Positions 44,570 to 54,701 of a DNA stretch of 64,000 bases are shown here, piece by piece. The DNA is taken from positions 186,001-250,000 of the forward strand of contig NZ_ACZN01000016.1 of the NCBI RefSeq assembly GCF_000176135.1. The letters are read 5' to 3'. The number at the start of each line of letters is the position of its first letter. The first letter of the stretch is position 1. This stretch comes from Vibrio coralliilyticus ATCC BAA-450. Its GTDB lineage: Bacteria > Pseudomonadota > Gammaproteobacteria > Enterobacterales > Vibrionaceae. A program made the translations under genes and the position numbers. A model generated the notes under the pieces. That model searched no databases and was not told the DNA's origin. It worked only from the letters and a program-made list of their open reading frames with translations.

Positions 44570-46684
44570 TTAGTTAACGGCTCTGACTTTACCTTGCTTA
44601 AGACTGTTGAGTACTTCAGCTTTAGGCCCATCAGCGATGACGCAGCCTTTCTCCATAACGATGACTCGATCAACCACATCTAGCATGGATGTTTTATGCG
44701 TAATCAAGATCAGCGTTTCCGATGGCTTTAGTTGCGCTAACTGTTGCTTGATGTGCATTTCAGAGCGGTTATCCATAGCACTGGTTGGCTCATCCATTAA
44801 CAGCACTGGTGGGCGACCAAGGAAGGCGCGTGCAATGGTAACGGCTTGACGTTGACCACCGGAGAGCAATAAGCCTCCTTCACCGACCTGACGTTCTAGA
44901 CCTGCTGGGTCTTGCTGAGTAAATACGGTCACACCAGCGCGGTTAGCCGCATCCATCACATCACGATCGTCGGCCAATGGGCGACCCAAAGTAATGTTAT
45001 CGCGAATGGAGCCATAGAAGAGCTGGCTGTCTTGTGGCACGCAGCCAATGTTGCGTCGGATGTCGATGTGATGCAGCTGCTCGATATCTGTATCATCGAT
45101 ACGAACATGGCCTTCCGTCGGTTTAAACAATCCAAGGATCAAACGCTCAAGCGTAGTTTTACCTGAGCCAATTCGACCAATAATAGCGACTTTTTCACCA
45201 GGATTGATGGTAATGCTCAGGTCTCGAATAGAAGCTATCGGCGAGTCCGGATAGTGGAAGGTGACCTTATCCAATTCAATCTTACCGTGAACAATTGGAC
45301 GGTGAATATAGCGCTTCCCTTCCTCCTGCTCATCTGGCATTTCCATCACTTGTTCAATAATGGTCATTGAAGACTTGGCTTGGTTGTATCGTGTGGATAG
45401 CAAAGAAAGCTGAACCATAGGACCAATGGCTCGACCACTCAACATGGTTGCTGCAATCAGGCCACCCATGGTGAGGTCACCTTCTGCAATCAAGTACACG
45501 CCAAGAATGATCATCCCAACATTGGATGCTTGCTGAACGAAGCCTGCGGTGTTCTGGATGCCATCTGTGATGCGACGACTCTTGATGTTCCAGTTTGCCA
45601 TATGAGCGACCGCTTCTTCCCAGCGGAACTGGAATTGGCTTTGCGCACCAAACAGCTTGACGGTTTCTAGCCCTGACAGACTCTCAATAAGGTTAGCGTA
45701 CTTTTGTGAGGCTAGGCGTGAACCCTCTTCAATTGTGCGTCGCAAAGGTCCCTGAATCAGCGCCGAGTAGATAATTAGGATCAGCACGCCTGCAATTGGA
45801 ACCAAAACAAGATTACCCGCCATCAGCCAGATTAGAACAAGGAATAGCAGCGCAAAAGGCAAGTCAATTAAAGAACCAATGGTGGCTGAAGTGAAAAATT
45901 CCCGAATGGACTCAAATTCTTGCAAATGACGAGCAAACGCGCCGACCGACGGTGGTCTCGCTTCCATTCGAATGCCAAGTACTTTACTGAACAGCTTGGA
46001 AGAGATCAGAATATCGGATTTTTTGCCTGCCACGTCGATAAAGTAGCTGCGCATTATCTTGAGTGTCAGATCAAACAGGAAGATGACAAAGATACCGCTT
46101 GCCAGCACCCACAAGGTTTCGAAGGCGAGGTTGGGCACCACCTTGTCATACACCAAACGGGTAAACATTGGCGCTGCAACGGCAAACAAGTTAATCAGAA
46201 TAGAAGCGATCAACACGTCACGATAGATGTTCTTCGACTGCCAAATCGTGCTCCAGAACCAGTGCCCTTCGCGCGTTTTGAGGACTTCTGGAGAACGTTC
46301 GTCATAACGGAACTGTTTCTTAACCAGAAAGTAGCGACCAATGTAGAGTTCTTCCAGTTCATCAAGCGGAATAGCGATTGGTACTAAGCCAGATTCGCCA
46401 GTGACGATTTCTGCTTCCTGTTTATCACTGTTGATAGTGTTAAGCACGCACGCATCACCACTTTTTAGCAGTAAGACCACAGGCAAAACTAAATCCGAAA
46501 TATCTTCGAGTTTGGAACGGTTCTCTTTCGCGACCAGACCGGCACGCTCAGCCGAGCGAGGGAATAAAAATGGTGTCAGCTTGCCTTCGGTTAAAGGCAA
46601 GCCATTTATCAAGGCTTCCGGCGAGTTAGCCAGACCGTAATAGCGGCTGACGTAAATCAGCGAATTTAATAAAGGATCCTGCAT
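44570..46684 (-). CDS. lapB: Type I secretion ABC transporter LapB
   Basis: 704 residues. The N-terminal C39-like domain (1-140) has no catalytic Cys, as in RTX exporters. A six-helix region is followed by an ATPase with GRIGSGKTT (Walker A), LLSGGQRQ (signature) and LLMDEPTSAMD (Walker B). With LapC and an outer-membrane LapE it exports large adhesins. Last gene of the lap operon. Confidence 0.9.
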   Translation of the reverse strand: MQDPLLNSLIYVSRYYGLANSPEALINGLPLTEGKLTPFLFPRSAERAGLVAKENRSKLEDISDLVLPVVLLLKSGDACVLNTINSDKQEAEIVTGESGLVPIAIPLDELEELYIGRYFLVKKQFRYDERSPEVLKTREGHWFWSTIWQSKNIYRDVLIASILINLFAVAAPMFTRLVYDKVVPNLAFETLWVLASGIFVIFLFDLTLKIMRSYFIDVAGKKSDILISSKLFSKVLGIRMEARPPSVGAFARHLQEFESIREFFTSATIGSLIDLPFALLFLVLIWLMAGNLVLVPIAGVLILIIYSALIQGPLRRTIEEGSRLASQKYANLIESLSGLETVKLFGAQSQFQFRWEEAVAHMANWNIKSRRITDGIQNTAGFVQQASNVGMIILGVYLIAEGDLTMGGLIAATMLSGRAIGPMVQLSLLSTRYNQAKSSMTIIEQVMEMPDEQEEGKRYIHRPIVHGKIELDKVTFHYPDSPIASIRDLSITINPGEKVAIIGRIGSGKTTLERLILGLFKPTEGHVRIDDTDIEQLHHIDIRRNIGCVPQDSQLFYGSIRDNITLGRPLADDRDVMDAANRAGVTVFTQQDPAGLERQVGEGGLLLSGGQRQAVTIARAFLGRPPVLLMDEPTSAMDNRSEMHIKQQLAQLKPSETLILITHKTSMLDVVDRVIVMEKGCVIADGPKAEVLNSLKQGKVRAVN

Positions 46685-46695
46685 CTATAACCTTT

Positions 46696-48606
46696 TTACT
46701 TATCGACAATGAAGCCTTGGAAGACATCAATAAAGTGTTCAGACAAGAAATCCAACTGGATTTGTGTCTCAACTCGGGACGCAATGGTTTTAATACCAAG
46801 GTTATGTGCGGTACGTGAGATAGAAGTCAGGGTAAATTTCTGCTTCTCATCATCCAGATGGTGCGTGTATAGGTAATCCAGTTTGACGTAAGCCGGGCGG
46901 AATTCGTTAATGTAATCCAGCGATTGGAAGTTACGTCCGTAGTTATCGACACCAAAATCCGCACCTGCACCACGAACCGCATTACAGAATAAAGCTGTAT
47001 GGTGCGGTGTATTGACAAAGCAGCTTTCGGGAACTTCGAAATGTAGCTTATCGGCAACGGACTTATGGCGATTCAACATCTGAGTGATCCAGCGGATAAA
47101 GCTTGGCTGGGCAATACTGCTTTGCGAAATGTTGATGGCAATTGGTTCAGAAAATTCCCCTTTCTCAAGGCGTTCGACAATGGACTTGATAACGTATTCA
47201 TCAAACAGGTGGCTGGCATTGAGCTGTTCTAAGGCAAACAGGTATTGGTTAGCACTGAAGCGTTCGCCATTTTTCTCAATCGCAGAAAAGACTTCTCGGT
47301 GATAAGTTCTTCCACCTTCGTCATTGGCAGCTTGGAATCGGAACTGGAACCAATCGTTACTGATGGCTTCCTCAACCAACGTTTTCCATTGCTGTTTACC
47401 CATCAGATTTTCAGAGTTATCACCCGTGACGTAGCCATAGGTAATTTCCGGATCAGACTTAGCCGTTGCCAGTGCGTTATCTAGCATGGTCAAAATTTCA
47501 GATGGGTTCTTAGTTGTTTCACTGTATACAACACCCAGTGATAGGTTGGAGGTAGCCATGCCTGTCGGATCGGCGTTGATGTCCTGAACATAAGTTACGA
47601 TGCTATCGGAAACCAGTTTAAGGTCCACTTCATCCATATTTGGCAGGATGAAACCGAATTCTGCGGAGGAGATTCGAGCCAGCGTCACATCTGGAGACGT
47701 GAGAGAGATTTTAAGATGGTCAGCCAACTCACGTACCATTCCATCACCAGCTTCGTAACCTTTCTCTTCATAAAGCTCGTTGATGAAGCTTGCTTCGAGG
47801 ATTGCAACACCGCCGATACCGCCTTCACCAAGCCACGAGTTAAGCTGACTCATATAGTAAGCGCGGTTTCCAAGCCCTGATACTGGATCAATGTAGGCAC
47901 GCTCACGTAGTTGCTGTGCTTCTTTTGCTTGCGCCTTAAAGGATTGTTCTACTTGAGCAGACATGCTGTTAATGCCGTCAACGACATAAATAAGATCTTT
48001 CGTGCTCGGTCTTGGGAGTGGTTCACCAAAGTGATTACGTGCCACTTGCTCCATTTTTTCAACGATGAGCTGAAGAGGACGAAGGGCGCGCTTAAGAATG
48101 AAGGCAATTGATAAGAGTCCGATAGTGAAAATCAGACTGAACGCGATAACTAGGCGCTCAAATGCGTTCCACAGCTGGGTGTAGGCATCCCCAGTGTGGC
48201 TGACAATCTCAACTTCTGCCAGTTGCATCCATCCGCTAGTAACGACTCGGCGCTCGTGAATTTTCTCAAACAGGTGCAGTTTGGTAAACCAATCTGGCAC
48301 ATCCAGTGGCTTGACGGGGTACGAACGAAGAATTTCCTCACCATTATCGAGGAAAATCAGTCGAACGACTGAATAACTGCTGCCATCAAACAGGGCATTA
48401 ATGACGGATTCAACGGCGACCTGATCCTTGTTCTCCAGATATGGAGCCAAAGCAAGACCGACTGTGTTGATGGTGTTATTCACTTCAGAGCGCTGCTGCT
48501 GCACTAAGTTATTGCGCGTGGTGTTAAATTCGATGATGAAGACCGAAGCCATCAGCATCAAAAATACAGCAATCATTCCCGCGACAAGCTGTTTATATAA
48601 AGTCAT
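46696..48606 (-). CDS. lapD: LapD-like c-di-GMP receptor
   Basis: 636 residues. Membrane helix (9-28), periplasmic LapD/MoxY-type domain (30-155), second helix (158-175), HAMP, then GGDEF and EAL domains. Both are degenerate: SSAEF in place of GGDEF and REVFSAI in place of the E-A/V-L motif, so it binds rather than makes or breaks c-di-GMP. LapD holds the protease LapG when c-di-GMP is high. It follows lapG by five bases. Confidence 0.9.
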   Translation of the reverse strand: MTLYKQLVAGMIAVFLMLMASVFIIEFNTTRNNLVQQQRSEVNNTINTVGLALAPYLENKDQVAVESVINALFDGSSYSVVRLIFLDNGEEILRSYPVKPLDVPDWFTKLHLFEKIHERRVVTSGWMQLAEVEIVSHTGDAYTQLWNAFERLVIAFSLIFTIGLLSIAFILKRALRPLQLIVEKMEQVARNHFGEPLPRPSTKDLIYVVDGINSMSAQVEQSFKAQAKEAQQLRERAYIDPVSGLGNRAYYMSQLNSWLGEGGIGGVAILEASFINELYEEKGYEAGDGMVRELADHLKISLTSPDVTLARISSAEFGFILPNMDEVDLKLVSDSIVTYVQDINADPTGMATSNLSLGVVYSETTKNPSEILTMLDNALATAKSDPEITYGYVTGDNSENLMGKQQWKTLVEEAISNDWFQFRFQAANDEGGRTYHREVFSAIEKNGERFSANQYLFALEQLNASHLFDEYVIKSIVERLEKGEFSEPIAINISQSSIAQPSFIRWITQMLNRHKSVADKLHFEVPESCFVNTPHHTALFCNAVRGAGADFGVDNYGRNFQSLDYINEFRPAYVKLDYLYTHHLDDEKQKFTLTSISRTAHNLGIKTIASRVETQIQLDFLSEHFIDVFQGFIVDK

Positions 48607-48611
48607 ATTGC

Positions 48612-49274
48612 CTACTCATCGTAATTCACTATTGGTTTGTTGAGTTTGAGTGATTTTTCTCGTGCACGAAGATCATTCCATAGACTAAGTCTGGATGATT
48701 TTCCTGCCAGTTGTCCTTGTTTTGATTTCATCAGCCATAGGTTTTTACCGTTGAAGCTGTAAATCGGTAGTAAGTCCCTGCGTTTGGAGGCTTTTTTTAT
48801 CTCTGGGTCGATATTATCGAGCAGAATCGGTTCCGCACTGGGCTTAGAGTAATATGCGAGCACCATGTGAAACTGGTTAAGCGTGATAGCTTTAACGTAT
48901 ACCAAACGCAGTTTTTTATCTGAGACGCCCAGCTCAAGGAGAGAGAAATACTTTGCGATGGTAAAATCTTCGCAATCGCCGGCATTACTGCCGAGAAATT
49001 CCAACGGAGTAGCCCAGTAGTCTTTCTTTCCCCATAAACGGTCATCGTTGACAAAGTTCAGCTGGTTAAAGAAGCTATTGACTTCAGTGAGCTTTTGTCT
49101 TTCCGAAAGCCCCTTAAACTGTTCCATTTCACGACGCCATGTTTCGACACGTTTGCCTGCTCGATCACCATAAGTATTACGCACAGCCTCGACCCAGCGC
49201 TGCTCTTGAGTATTGAGCGCCTGTGAAGCTGTGGAAGCTAAAATAATAAATAGAGCTGCGAGCCAGTATTTCAT
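48612..49274 (-). CDS. lapG: LapG-like transglutaminase-type cysteine protease
   Basis: 220 residues with a signal peptide (1-20). Catalytic triad residues visible: Cys in NAGDCEDFTIAKY, His in QFHMVLAYY, Asp in LLDNIDPEI. This periplasmic calcium-dependent protease cuts the large adhesin at a di-alanine site when freed from LapD. Confidence 0.9.
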   Translation of the reverse strand: MKYWLAALFIILASTASQALNTQEQRWVEAVRNTYGDRAGKRVETWRREMEQFKGLSERQKLTEVNSFFNQLNFVNDDRLWGKKDYWATPLEFLGSNAGDCEDFTIAKYFSLLELGVSDKKLRLVYVKAITLNQFHMVLAYYSKPSAEPILLDNIDPEIKKASKRRDLLPIYSFNGKNLWLMKSKQGQLAGKSSRLSLWNDLRAREKSLKLNKPIVNYDE

Positions 49275-49320
49275 GTTGGCTATACTCTGACCTTACTTGC
49301 AGTCTCAGTTGTTCGCATCT

Positions 49321-50712
49321 TTATTCCTTTAGTGCGTTGTTTTTGGCGCCCAAAATTGGTTTAAGTAAGTATTCCATTACCGTGCGTTTGCCTGTGATGA
49401 TATCGACAGAAGCGGTCATCCCAGGAATGATGGGTAAAGAGGTATCGTTGTTCAGGCTGGTTTCTTTAGTTCGCACTCTAACCAGATAAAAGCTATTGCC
49501 TTCTTCGTCTGTCGTGGTATCAGCACTGATGTGCTCTAACGTTCCTTCCAAACCCCCGTATTTGGTGAAATCATATGCACTGAACTTAACGATGGCATGC
49601 AATTCAGGGCGTAGGAAGGCAATATCCTGTGGGGCAATTTTTGCTTCGACCAACAGAGTATCTTCACTTGGGACAATCTCAACGATATCCATGCCCGGTT
49701 GGATAACACCACCGACGGTATTCACATTCAGTGTTTTTACTGTTCCGGTAACGGGGGATACGACCACAGTTCGATTTACTCTGTCTTCAAGCCCTACTGT
49801 TGATTCGGTTAGGGCTGATAGCTTGTCCTGTGCTTCGTTAAGCTTTTCTTGTTGCTCAGAGCGGAATTTTTGTGCGGCATCTATCCGGCTGAGCATGGAT
49901 TCTTTGATAGAGGATCTTAAGACGGGAACCTTCAGTTCACTCGAAGTCATCTCCCGGCGGGTATCATTAACTTGACGTTGTAATTTAAGCAACTCAATAC
50001 GTGGAACAACACCTTCATCAGCGAGTGGTTTGGTGATTTCCAGCTCTTTACGGGCAAAATTGTAGCTTTCACGTAAGTTGCTTACCCTAGCCTGAATTTC
50101 GACGAGGTCTTGCTGCTTCTGTTTAACTTGTTGATCGATCACTGAGATTTGGTTACGCAGGTTATTTAAGTCTTGACGATACTCAGCGCGCTGGCGAGCG
50201 ACGAGTTTTGGTTGACGTTCTTCAAGTTCAGGTGGAAATGCCAGTTTACTGAAGTCGAGTTGAACACTTTGCTGCCAAGATTTTTCACTGAAGTCTTCAT
50301 TCACACTCACGCTGGTGATAGACGCTGATAGCTGCAGAACACTGGCCGTCAGGTTTGCCACTTGCTGTTCGCGTTCACGAAAATCTGAGCGAAAGCGGGT
50401 ATCATCGATCAAAAGTAGTTGCTGACCTTTCTGAACGATTTGACCTTCACGAACGAGGATTTCTTTAACTAGGCCGCCTTCAAGGTTTTGTACTACTTGT
50501 ATTTGAGAAGAAGGCACAACCTTCCCTTGCCCAACGGTAACTTTATCGATCTGAGCCCAAGACGCCCATGCCCCAGCAAGGATAAAAAACAAAACCATCA
50601 CCCACAGCATAATTCTCGCGCTGCTTGGCGTATTGAGCAAGAGCGCTGCTGTTTTGTCATCTACATACTCAAGCTCATTGTTAGCGAGCTTGTTGTAATT
50701 GTCTTGACCCAT
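49321..50712 (-). CDS. lapC: HlyD-family membrane-fusion protein LapC
   Basis: 463 residues; one membrane helix (34-54), a biotinyl-lipoyl segment (QVVQNLEGGLVKEILVREG), long coiled coil (105-290) and the HlyD C-terminal IIPGMTASVDI. AAGGA before ATG. It joins LapB to the outer-membrane pore. First gene of the operon. Confidence 0.9.
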   Translation of the reverse strand: MGQDNYNKLANNELEYVDDKTAALLLNTPSSARIMLWVMVLFFILAGAWASWAQIDKVTVGQGKVVPSSQIQVVQNLEGGLVKEILVREGQIVQKGQQLLLIDDTRFRSDFREREQQVANLTASVLQLSASITSVSVNEDFSEKSWQQSVQLDFSKLAFPPELEERQPKLVARQRAEYRQDLNNLRNQISVIDQQVKQKQQDLVEIQARVSNLRESYNFARKELEITKPLADEGVVPRIELLKLQRQVNDTRREMTSSELKVPVLRSSIKESMLSRIDAAQKFRSEQQEKLNEAQDKLSALTESTVGLEDRVNRTVVVSPVTGTVKTLNVNTVGGVIQPGMDIVEIVPSEDTLLVEAKIAPQDIAFLRPELHAIVKFSAYDFTKYGGLEGTLEHISADTTTDEEGNSFYLVRVRTKETSLNNDTSLPIIPGMTASVDIITGKRTVMEYLLKPILGAKNNALKE

Positions 50713-50994
50713 TGATGATCCTTGTTACTTCTACGTATTTGATTGATTCTATTATCCAAAATGATAAATGTTAAGCTGTAGTCGTTAGAACGGTGTGCCA
50801 TATCAAACACTTAAATAATAGAAAACAATCAATCAGTTGTACTAAGTATATACGGCGATTTTTCTTGATAACTTGCTTTCTACCGATAGATAGCGCTTTA
50901 CGTGCATCAAATCTCCCGAGACAATCTGGTACATGAGCTTGTGTTCATGTATATATGAGCGCACAATCGGCAAAAAAATTTCGCAGGAGAGAAG

Positions 50995-51630
50995 ATGGAA
51001 CTCGAAGATATCCGCCGTGAATACAGTAAAGGTGGTTTGCGTAGGAAAGACCTAAAAACCAACCCAGTAGATCAATTCAATCTATGGTTGCAGCAAGCGA
51101 TTGACGCTAAACTTACTGACCCAACCGCAATGACAGTGGCGACGGTAGACGAAAACGGTCAGCCTTTCCAGCGAATCGTGTTGCTGAAGTATGTCGATAC
51201 ACAGGGGTTTGTCTTCTATACCAACTTAGGTAGCCGCAAAGCGCAGCAAATTGAAGTTAACTCACGAGTTAGCCTTCATTTCCCATGGCATCCATTGGAG
51301 CGTCAGGTGCATATTACGGGTGTGGCTGAAAAACTGAGTGTTGCAGAAAATATTAAGTACTTCTCCTCACGTCCAAAAGAAAGCCAACTGGCGGCGATTG
51401 CAAGTAGACAAAGTAGCCGTATTTCTACACGCGGCGTACTGGAAGGTAAGTTTCTCGAGCTAAAGCAAAAGTTTGCACAGGGCGAGATTCCTGTTCCTAG
51501 CTTCTGGGGAGGATTTCGTATTAAACCTGAAAGCATTGAGTTTTGGCAGGGTGGCGATCACCGCCTTCATGACCGCTTTTTATTCTCCAAGTCAGATAAC
51601 GAGTGGCAGATTGACCGTTTAGCACCATAG
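50995..51630 (+). CDS. pdxH: Pyridoxamine 5'-phosphate oxidase
   Basis: 211 residues with the FMN/PLP-site motifs ([35 protein letters not shown], and [12 protein letters not shown]). It oxidises pyridoxine or pyridoxamine phosphate to PLP, the cofactor of TnaA among others. Single gene, divergent from lapC across 282 bases in which I saw no other feature. Confidence 0.95.
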   Translation: MELEDIRREYSKGGLRRKDLKTNPVDQFNLWLQQAIDAKLTDPTAMTVATVDENGQPFQRIVLLKYVDTQGFVFYTNLGSRKAQQIEVNSRVSLHFPWHPLERQVHITGVAEKLSVAENIKYFSSRPKESQLAAIASRQSSRISTRGVLEGKFLELKQKFAQGEIPVPSFWGGFRIKPESIEFWQGGDHRLHDRFLFSKSDNEWQIDRLAP

Positions 51631-51655
51631 GTTAGCCGCTTACAAGACATACGTT

Positions 51656-51682
51656 GAATACGCCGTGCTATGCGGCGTATTC
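51656..51682. terminator. Hairpin between convergent genes
   Basis: GAATACGCCG pairs with CGGCGTATTC over a seven-base loop holding the stop codon of the LuxR gene. Weak T tail on either strand. Confidence 0.6.
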
Positions 51683-52381
51683 ATTACTCAATACCACTGA
51701 AAGCTGTGTTCTCAGCAGGGTTTGAGGGATGTGCGAGCCAAATCCTGCATCCAGAGCCATATCAATCAGTTGTGCTTTACTGTGGGCACCAAATTTCCCT
51801 CTTAGGTGCAACACGTAGTTTTCCAGCGTTTTAGTCGAGATGTTCATGACATCGGCTATGTATTTCGGCTTCTTACCGTACAGCAACAAAAATAATACTT
51901 CTGACTCTCTTGTTGTCAGCTTGATTTGATGGTTTTGCGGCGACAATTGATTCAACGAGATTCGCTCTTCACTGTGTAAACCCGTCGCCCGACAAATCCA
52001 ATGACCGACCTCCAACACTGCGGTATCAGTCAGCTCTTGACCATAGAAGATAGTGCCCTGAACGTTTCCTTGAGAGTCATACCAAGGGGACTTACTGAAA
52101 ATGTGTGTGCGCCAACTGCCGTCAGGGTAGGGGTGAACATCCAGTACCTTAATTGACTGTTTAGTCTCAATCACGAACCTATCTTGCTCCTGAAAGTCAC
52201 TGGCACACTTAGTGGTTGGGCTAGGCATCTGATGATCGGTGAGACCGATACAATCCTCTGGCAGTTCAAAGCCAATGAGCTTGGCATAAGAGTGGTTAGC
52301 GTAAGCGAAAACGGAATTGAGGTCTTTGCATCCCCAGTAGCCAGGGAGTTGGTTGAATAAAGAAATTAGGTGCGGTTCCAA
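51668..52381 (-). CDS. PAS-LuxR transcriptional regulator
   Basis: 237 residues. Residues 1-125 form a PAS domain (ANHSYAKLIGFELP, GTIFYGQELTD). The C-terminal LuxR helix-turn-helix is LTTRESEVLFLLLYG then IADVMNISTKTLENYVLHL. No receiver domain. Signal unknown; a terminator-free gap precedes it. Confidence 0.85.
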   Translation of the reverse strand: MEPHLISLFNQLPGYWGCKDLNSVFAYANHSYAKLIGFELPEDCIGLTDHQMPSPTTKCASDFQEQDRFVIETKQSIKVLDVHPYPDGSWRTHIFSKSPWYDSQGNVQGTIFYGQELTDTAVLEVGHWICRATGLHSEERISLNQLSPQNHQIKLTTRESEVLFLLLYGKKPKYIADVMNISTKTLENYVLHLRGKFGAHSKAQLIDMALDAGFGSHIPQTLLRTQLSVVLSNEYAA

Positions 52382-52513
52382 AGCGATGTCTACCTTTTAC
52401 AGTACTCCGGTTATGATATCAGATGAGTAATCTGTCAATCCATCCCAGATTTGCTGTAAGGGCTTTAAAAATAAGAATTTTTGCGGTAAATCGACAAGTA
52501 TCGAACGAAAAAA

Positions 52514-52650
52514 AGCCAGCTATCGACAGGATGGCTGGCAAACACAAGAATAATTCTTGTCGACGTGTAGAAGAGGTTCTATGCACTCAGTACGAGGAAC
52601 TGAGCATAGACGTATCAATCGATACTGAGCCCATTGTTGGGTGAGCTCAG
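52514..52650. ncRNA. Possible structured RNA, four successive hairpins
   Basis: The 342-base gap between the LuxR and FGE/PEGA genes contains hairpins at 52515-52539 (GCCAGC/GCTGGC), 52544-52560 (ACAAGAA/TTCTTGT), 52578-52610 (TCTATGC.CTCAGT/ACTGAGCATAGA) and 52625-52650 (CTGAGC/GCTCAG). Two loops carry AGGA on the plus strand, as in CsrA-binding RNAs. Strand and promoter unclear, and no T run follows on the plus strand. Confidence 0.35.
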
Positions 52651-52677
52651 GGGAAATTCTACGTGGAAATGACGTAC

Positions 52678-52701
52678 AAAAAAGGGGGGAAATCCCCCCT
52701 A
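52678..52701 (-). terminator. Rho-independent terminator
   Basis: On the minus strand AGGGGGG/CCCCCCT-type stem (loop ATTT) runs into TTTTTT. It ends the FGE/PEGA gene. Confidence 0.85.
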
Positions 52702-52723
52702 AACCATTATGTGTATTGTTTAT

Positions 52724-54553
52724 TTAATTGATGTCTCTTACGACACGGAATCCGACATAGTTTGCAGCAGACGAACTTGATAGCGAAAGCTGCTGATGAG
52801 CCGCTGCCATGTCTGGTGAAAAGTTCCATGCGCCACCTTTTAGCAGACCGCGAGAGTCACTGGTCCATTGCCAGATGTTACCCACAGTATCGTAAATACC
52901 TAAACGGTTTGGTTTGAACGCATTGACTGGAGAGGTACTCTTGTTTGACCAAGGCGTTCCTCCCCAACCCGTGTTGGCTTGATTGGGGATAAAACTGTCA
53001 CCCCACCAATAGTTGGTTTCCGCGCCTGCTCTTGCGGCGATCTCCCATTCATCCTCACTTGGTAGACGATAGGTATGTTTGGTTTTTGTGCTTAACCAGT
53101 TTACGTAGGCTTGAGCATCGTTTCTGCTAACACAAACCACAGGAGAGTTTGCTGCTTGTTTAAAGCCAGGGTTACGCCAGTAGCCTTTCGAGATAGGTGT
53201 TACTTCGCCTTTTACAATAGCGGTACAGGTGTTCTTAAGCTCCGCGTCAGTCTGGTAGTTAGTGGCGTCAACGAACGTTTTAAACTGACCAACGGTAATA
53301 GGAGTAGTACCAAAGCCGAATGGGTGTTTCAACTGAAGTTGCTTTGAGCCATGTTCACCAAGAATGTACTGGCCTGATAGAATAGTGGACAACTCAGGGC
53401 CTTGATAACCAGAGCCCAGTGAGTCTGCGAACTTGTCACCTTCACGCAATGGGTTCTCTTTTTCGACCAGAACAGCACGAAGATTTTGATCACGTCTGAC
53501 GGTCAGCTCACGATGGAAAGAGCGGTAGCCTTCTTTCTGGACGGTAATCATATGCGGCCCAACGGGTAACATGACTTCGACAGGAGTACTGCCATAGTTT
53601 ACGCCGTTGATCTCAACGTTATCATCGTAAAGGTTAGAACGGATATTCAAAGTGACCCAAGCCACTTCTTTATTGCTAACAAACTGATCTTTATCGCTCA
53701 GTGCTTCCGGTTCGAAGCAGTATTTCTTATCGATGCCCAATAGTGTACAAGCTGCGCTTTGGGTTGGTCTGGCTTGCATCTCAACGTCCATTAAGCTGCG
53801 GTAACGAACACCATCATAGAAGCCAGATTCTTTCGCTTTTGAGCGCAAAACGTGAATGTTGAAGGGAACCTTATTGGCATGCAGTTTCACCACTTGAGGC
53901 TCACTGGTACCTGCTACAAGTTCTGACTGGAATTGCTTAACCGCCTTCTGCAATGCAAGATCGCGAGTCTGGCGATCACACTGGGCAATAGTCATATCTG
54001 CCTGACAACGATTTGTGAAACTCACAGATAAGGAGTGAGCTTGCTGAAGTTCCTCTTGAAGGCGCTCGGCGCGTGCACGCAACTTATTCTGGTCGAGAGC
54101 ATCAATGCCTTGCTCAATCGATTCAACTTCATTGTTCGCGAGATCAAGCTGGTGTTTAAGCTCTTGCAGTTGCTGTTCTTCTGATAGGCGTTCTTTCTGG
54201 TTTTGTTTTACCTTTGACCAGGCATCTTGGTAGGCTTTCTGAGTAGCGGCGAGATCGATGTTCGGGTCTTCAATCATCCGTGAGTAATCACTTTCAAGGC
54301 GTGTTTTTGCCTCGGTCAGTGCCTCATCAAGCGATTTGGCCAGCTTGGTTAATTCAGAGACAGATTGTTGCTGTTGCTCATACGTCGCTTTTTGCTCATC
54401 CCGAGCTTGAGTTGCCGCTTTCAGCTCTCCATGCCTATCAAATAACTGCTGATCAATTTCGACAATAGGATCACGAGTATCCTGTGCCGCAACATTAGCT
54501 GTGATGAAGCATGGTGATAAAGCAAGAAGAAGCGTTGGTAAACCAGTTCGCAT
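52724..54553 (-). CDS. Periplasmic coiled-coil/PEGA/FGE-like protein
   Basis: 609 residues. A signal peptide (ending VAA), a long coiled coil (30-185), a PEGA domain (about 310-375; VEVMLPVGPHMITVQKEGY) and a C-terminal formylglycine-generating-enzyme-like domain (400-609; RLPSEDEWEIAARAG, GNIWQWTSDSRG, GLLKGGAWNFSP). The usual Cys residues near the FGE C-terminus are missing (NYVGFRVVRD), so it is likely non-catalytic and may bind protein or sugar. A shorter paralogue lies upstream. Confidence 0.85.
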   Translation of the reverse strand: MRTGLPTLLLALSPCFITANVAAQDTRDPIVEIDQQLFDRHGELKAATQARDEQKATYEQQQQSVSELTKLAKSLDEALTEAKTRLESDYSRMIEDPNIDLAATQKAYQDAWSKVKQNQKERLSEEQQLQELKHQLDLANNEVESIEQGIDALDQNKLRARAERLQEELQQAHSLSVSFTNRCQADMTIAQCDRQTRDLALQKAVKQFQSELVAGTSEPQVVKLHANKVPFNIHVLRSKAKESGFYDGVRYRSLMDVEMQARPTQSAACTLLGIDKKYCFEPEALSDKDQFVSNKEVAWVTLNIRSNLYDDNVEINGVNYGSTPVEVMLPVGPHMITVQKEGYRSFHRELTVRRDQNLRAVLVEKENPLREGDKFADSLGSGYQGPELSTILSGQYILGEHGSKQLQLKHPFGFGTTPITVGQFKTFVDATNYQTDAELKNTCTAIVKGEVTPISKGYWRNPGFKQAANSPVVCVSRNDAQAYVNWLSTKTKHTYRLPSEDEWEIAARAGAETNYWWGDSFIPNQANTGWGGTPWSNKSTSPVNAFKPNRLGIYDTVGNIWQWTSDSRGLLKGGAWNFSPDMAAAHQQLSLSSSSAANYVGFRVVRDIN

Positions 54554-54600
54554 TATCTATATCTACAATTCTTTTCTATCTAATGGGCTTATTCTAAACG

Positions 54601-54656
54601 AAAACGCCATTTTGTCTTAAGTTATAAAGCGATAACTTACGACAAAACGGCGTTTT
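54601..54656. terminator. Long inverted repeat between the PEGA paralogues
   Basis: AAAACGCC at 54601-54608 pairs with GGCGTTTT at 54649-54656, and TTTTGTC/GACAAAA and AAGTTAT/ATAACTT extend it inward to a roughly 25-pair imperfect stem. It follows the stop at 54702 on the minus strand and may end that gene. Confidence 0.65.
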
Positions 54657-54701
54657 AGGTCAATTTTGTGCAATTCCCCTCTTTCCAAAAAGAGAAGTGG
54701 G

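Noticed and set aside
52423-52644. 73-codon frame on the plus strand in the gap between the LuxR and PEGA/FGE genes
   Set aside because: It lies across the hairpin series, has no ribosome-binding site and no protein-like features.
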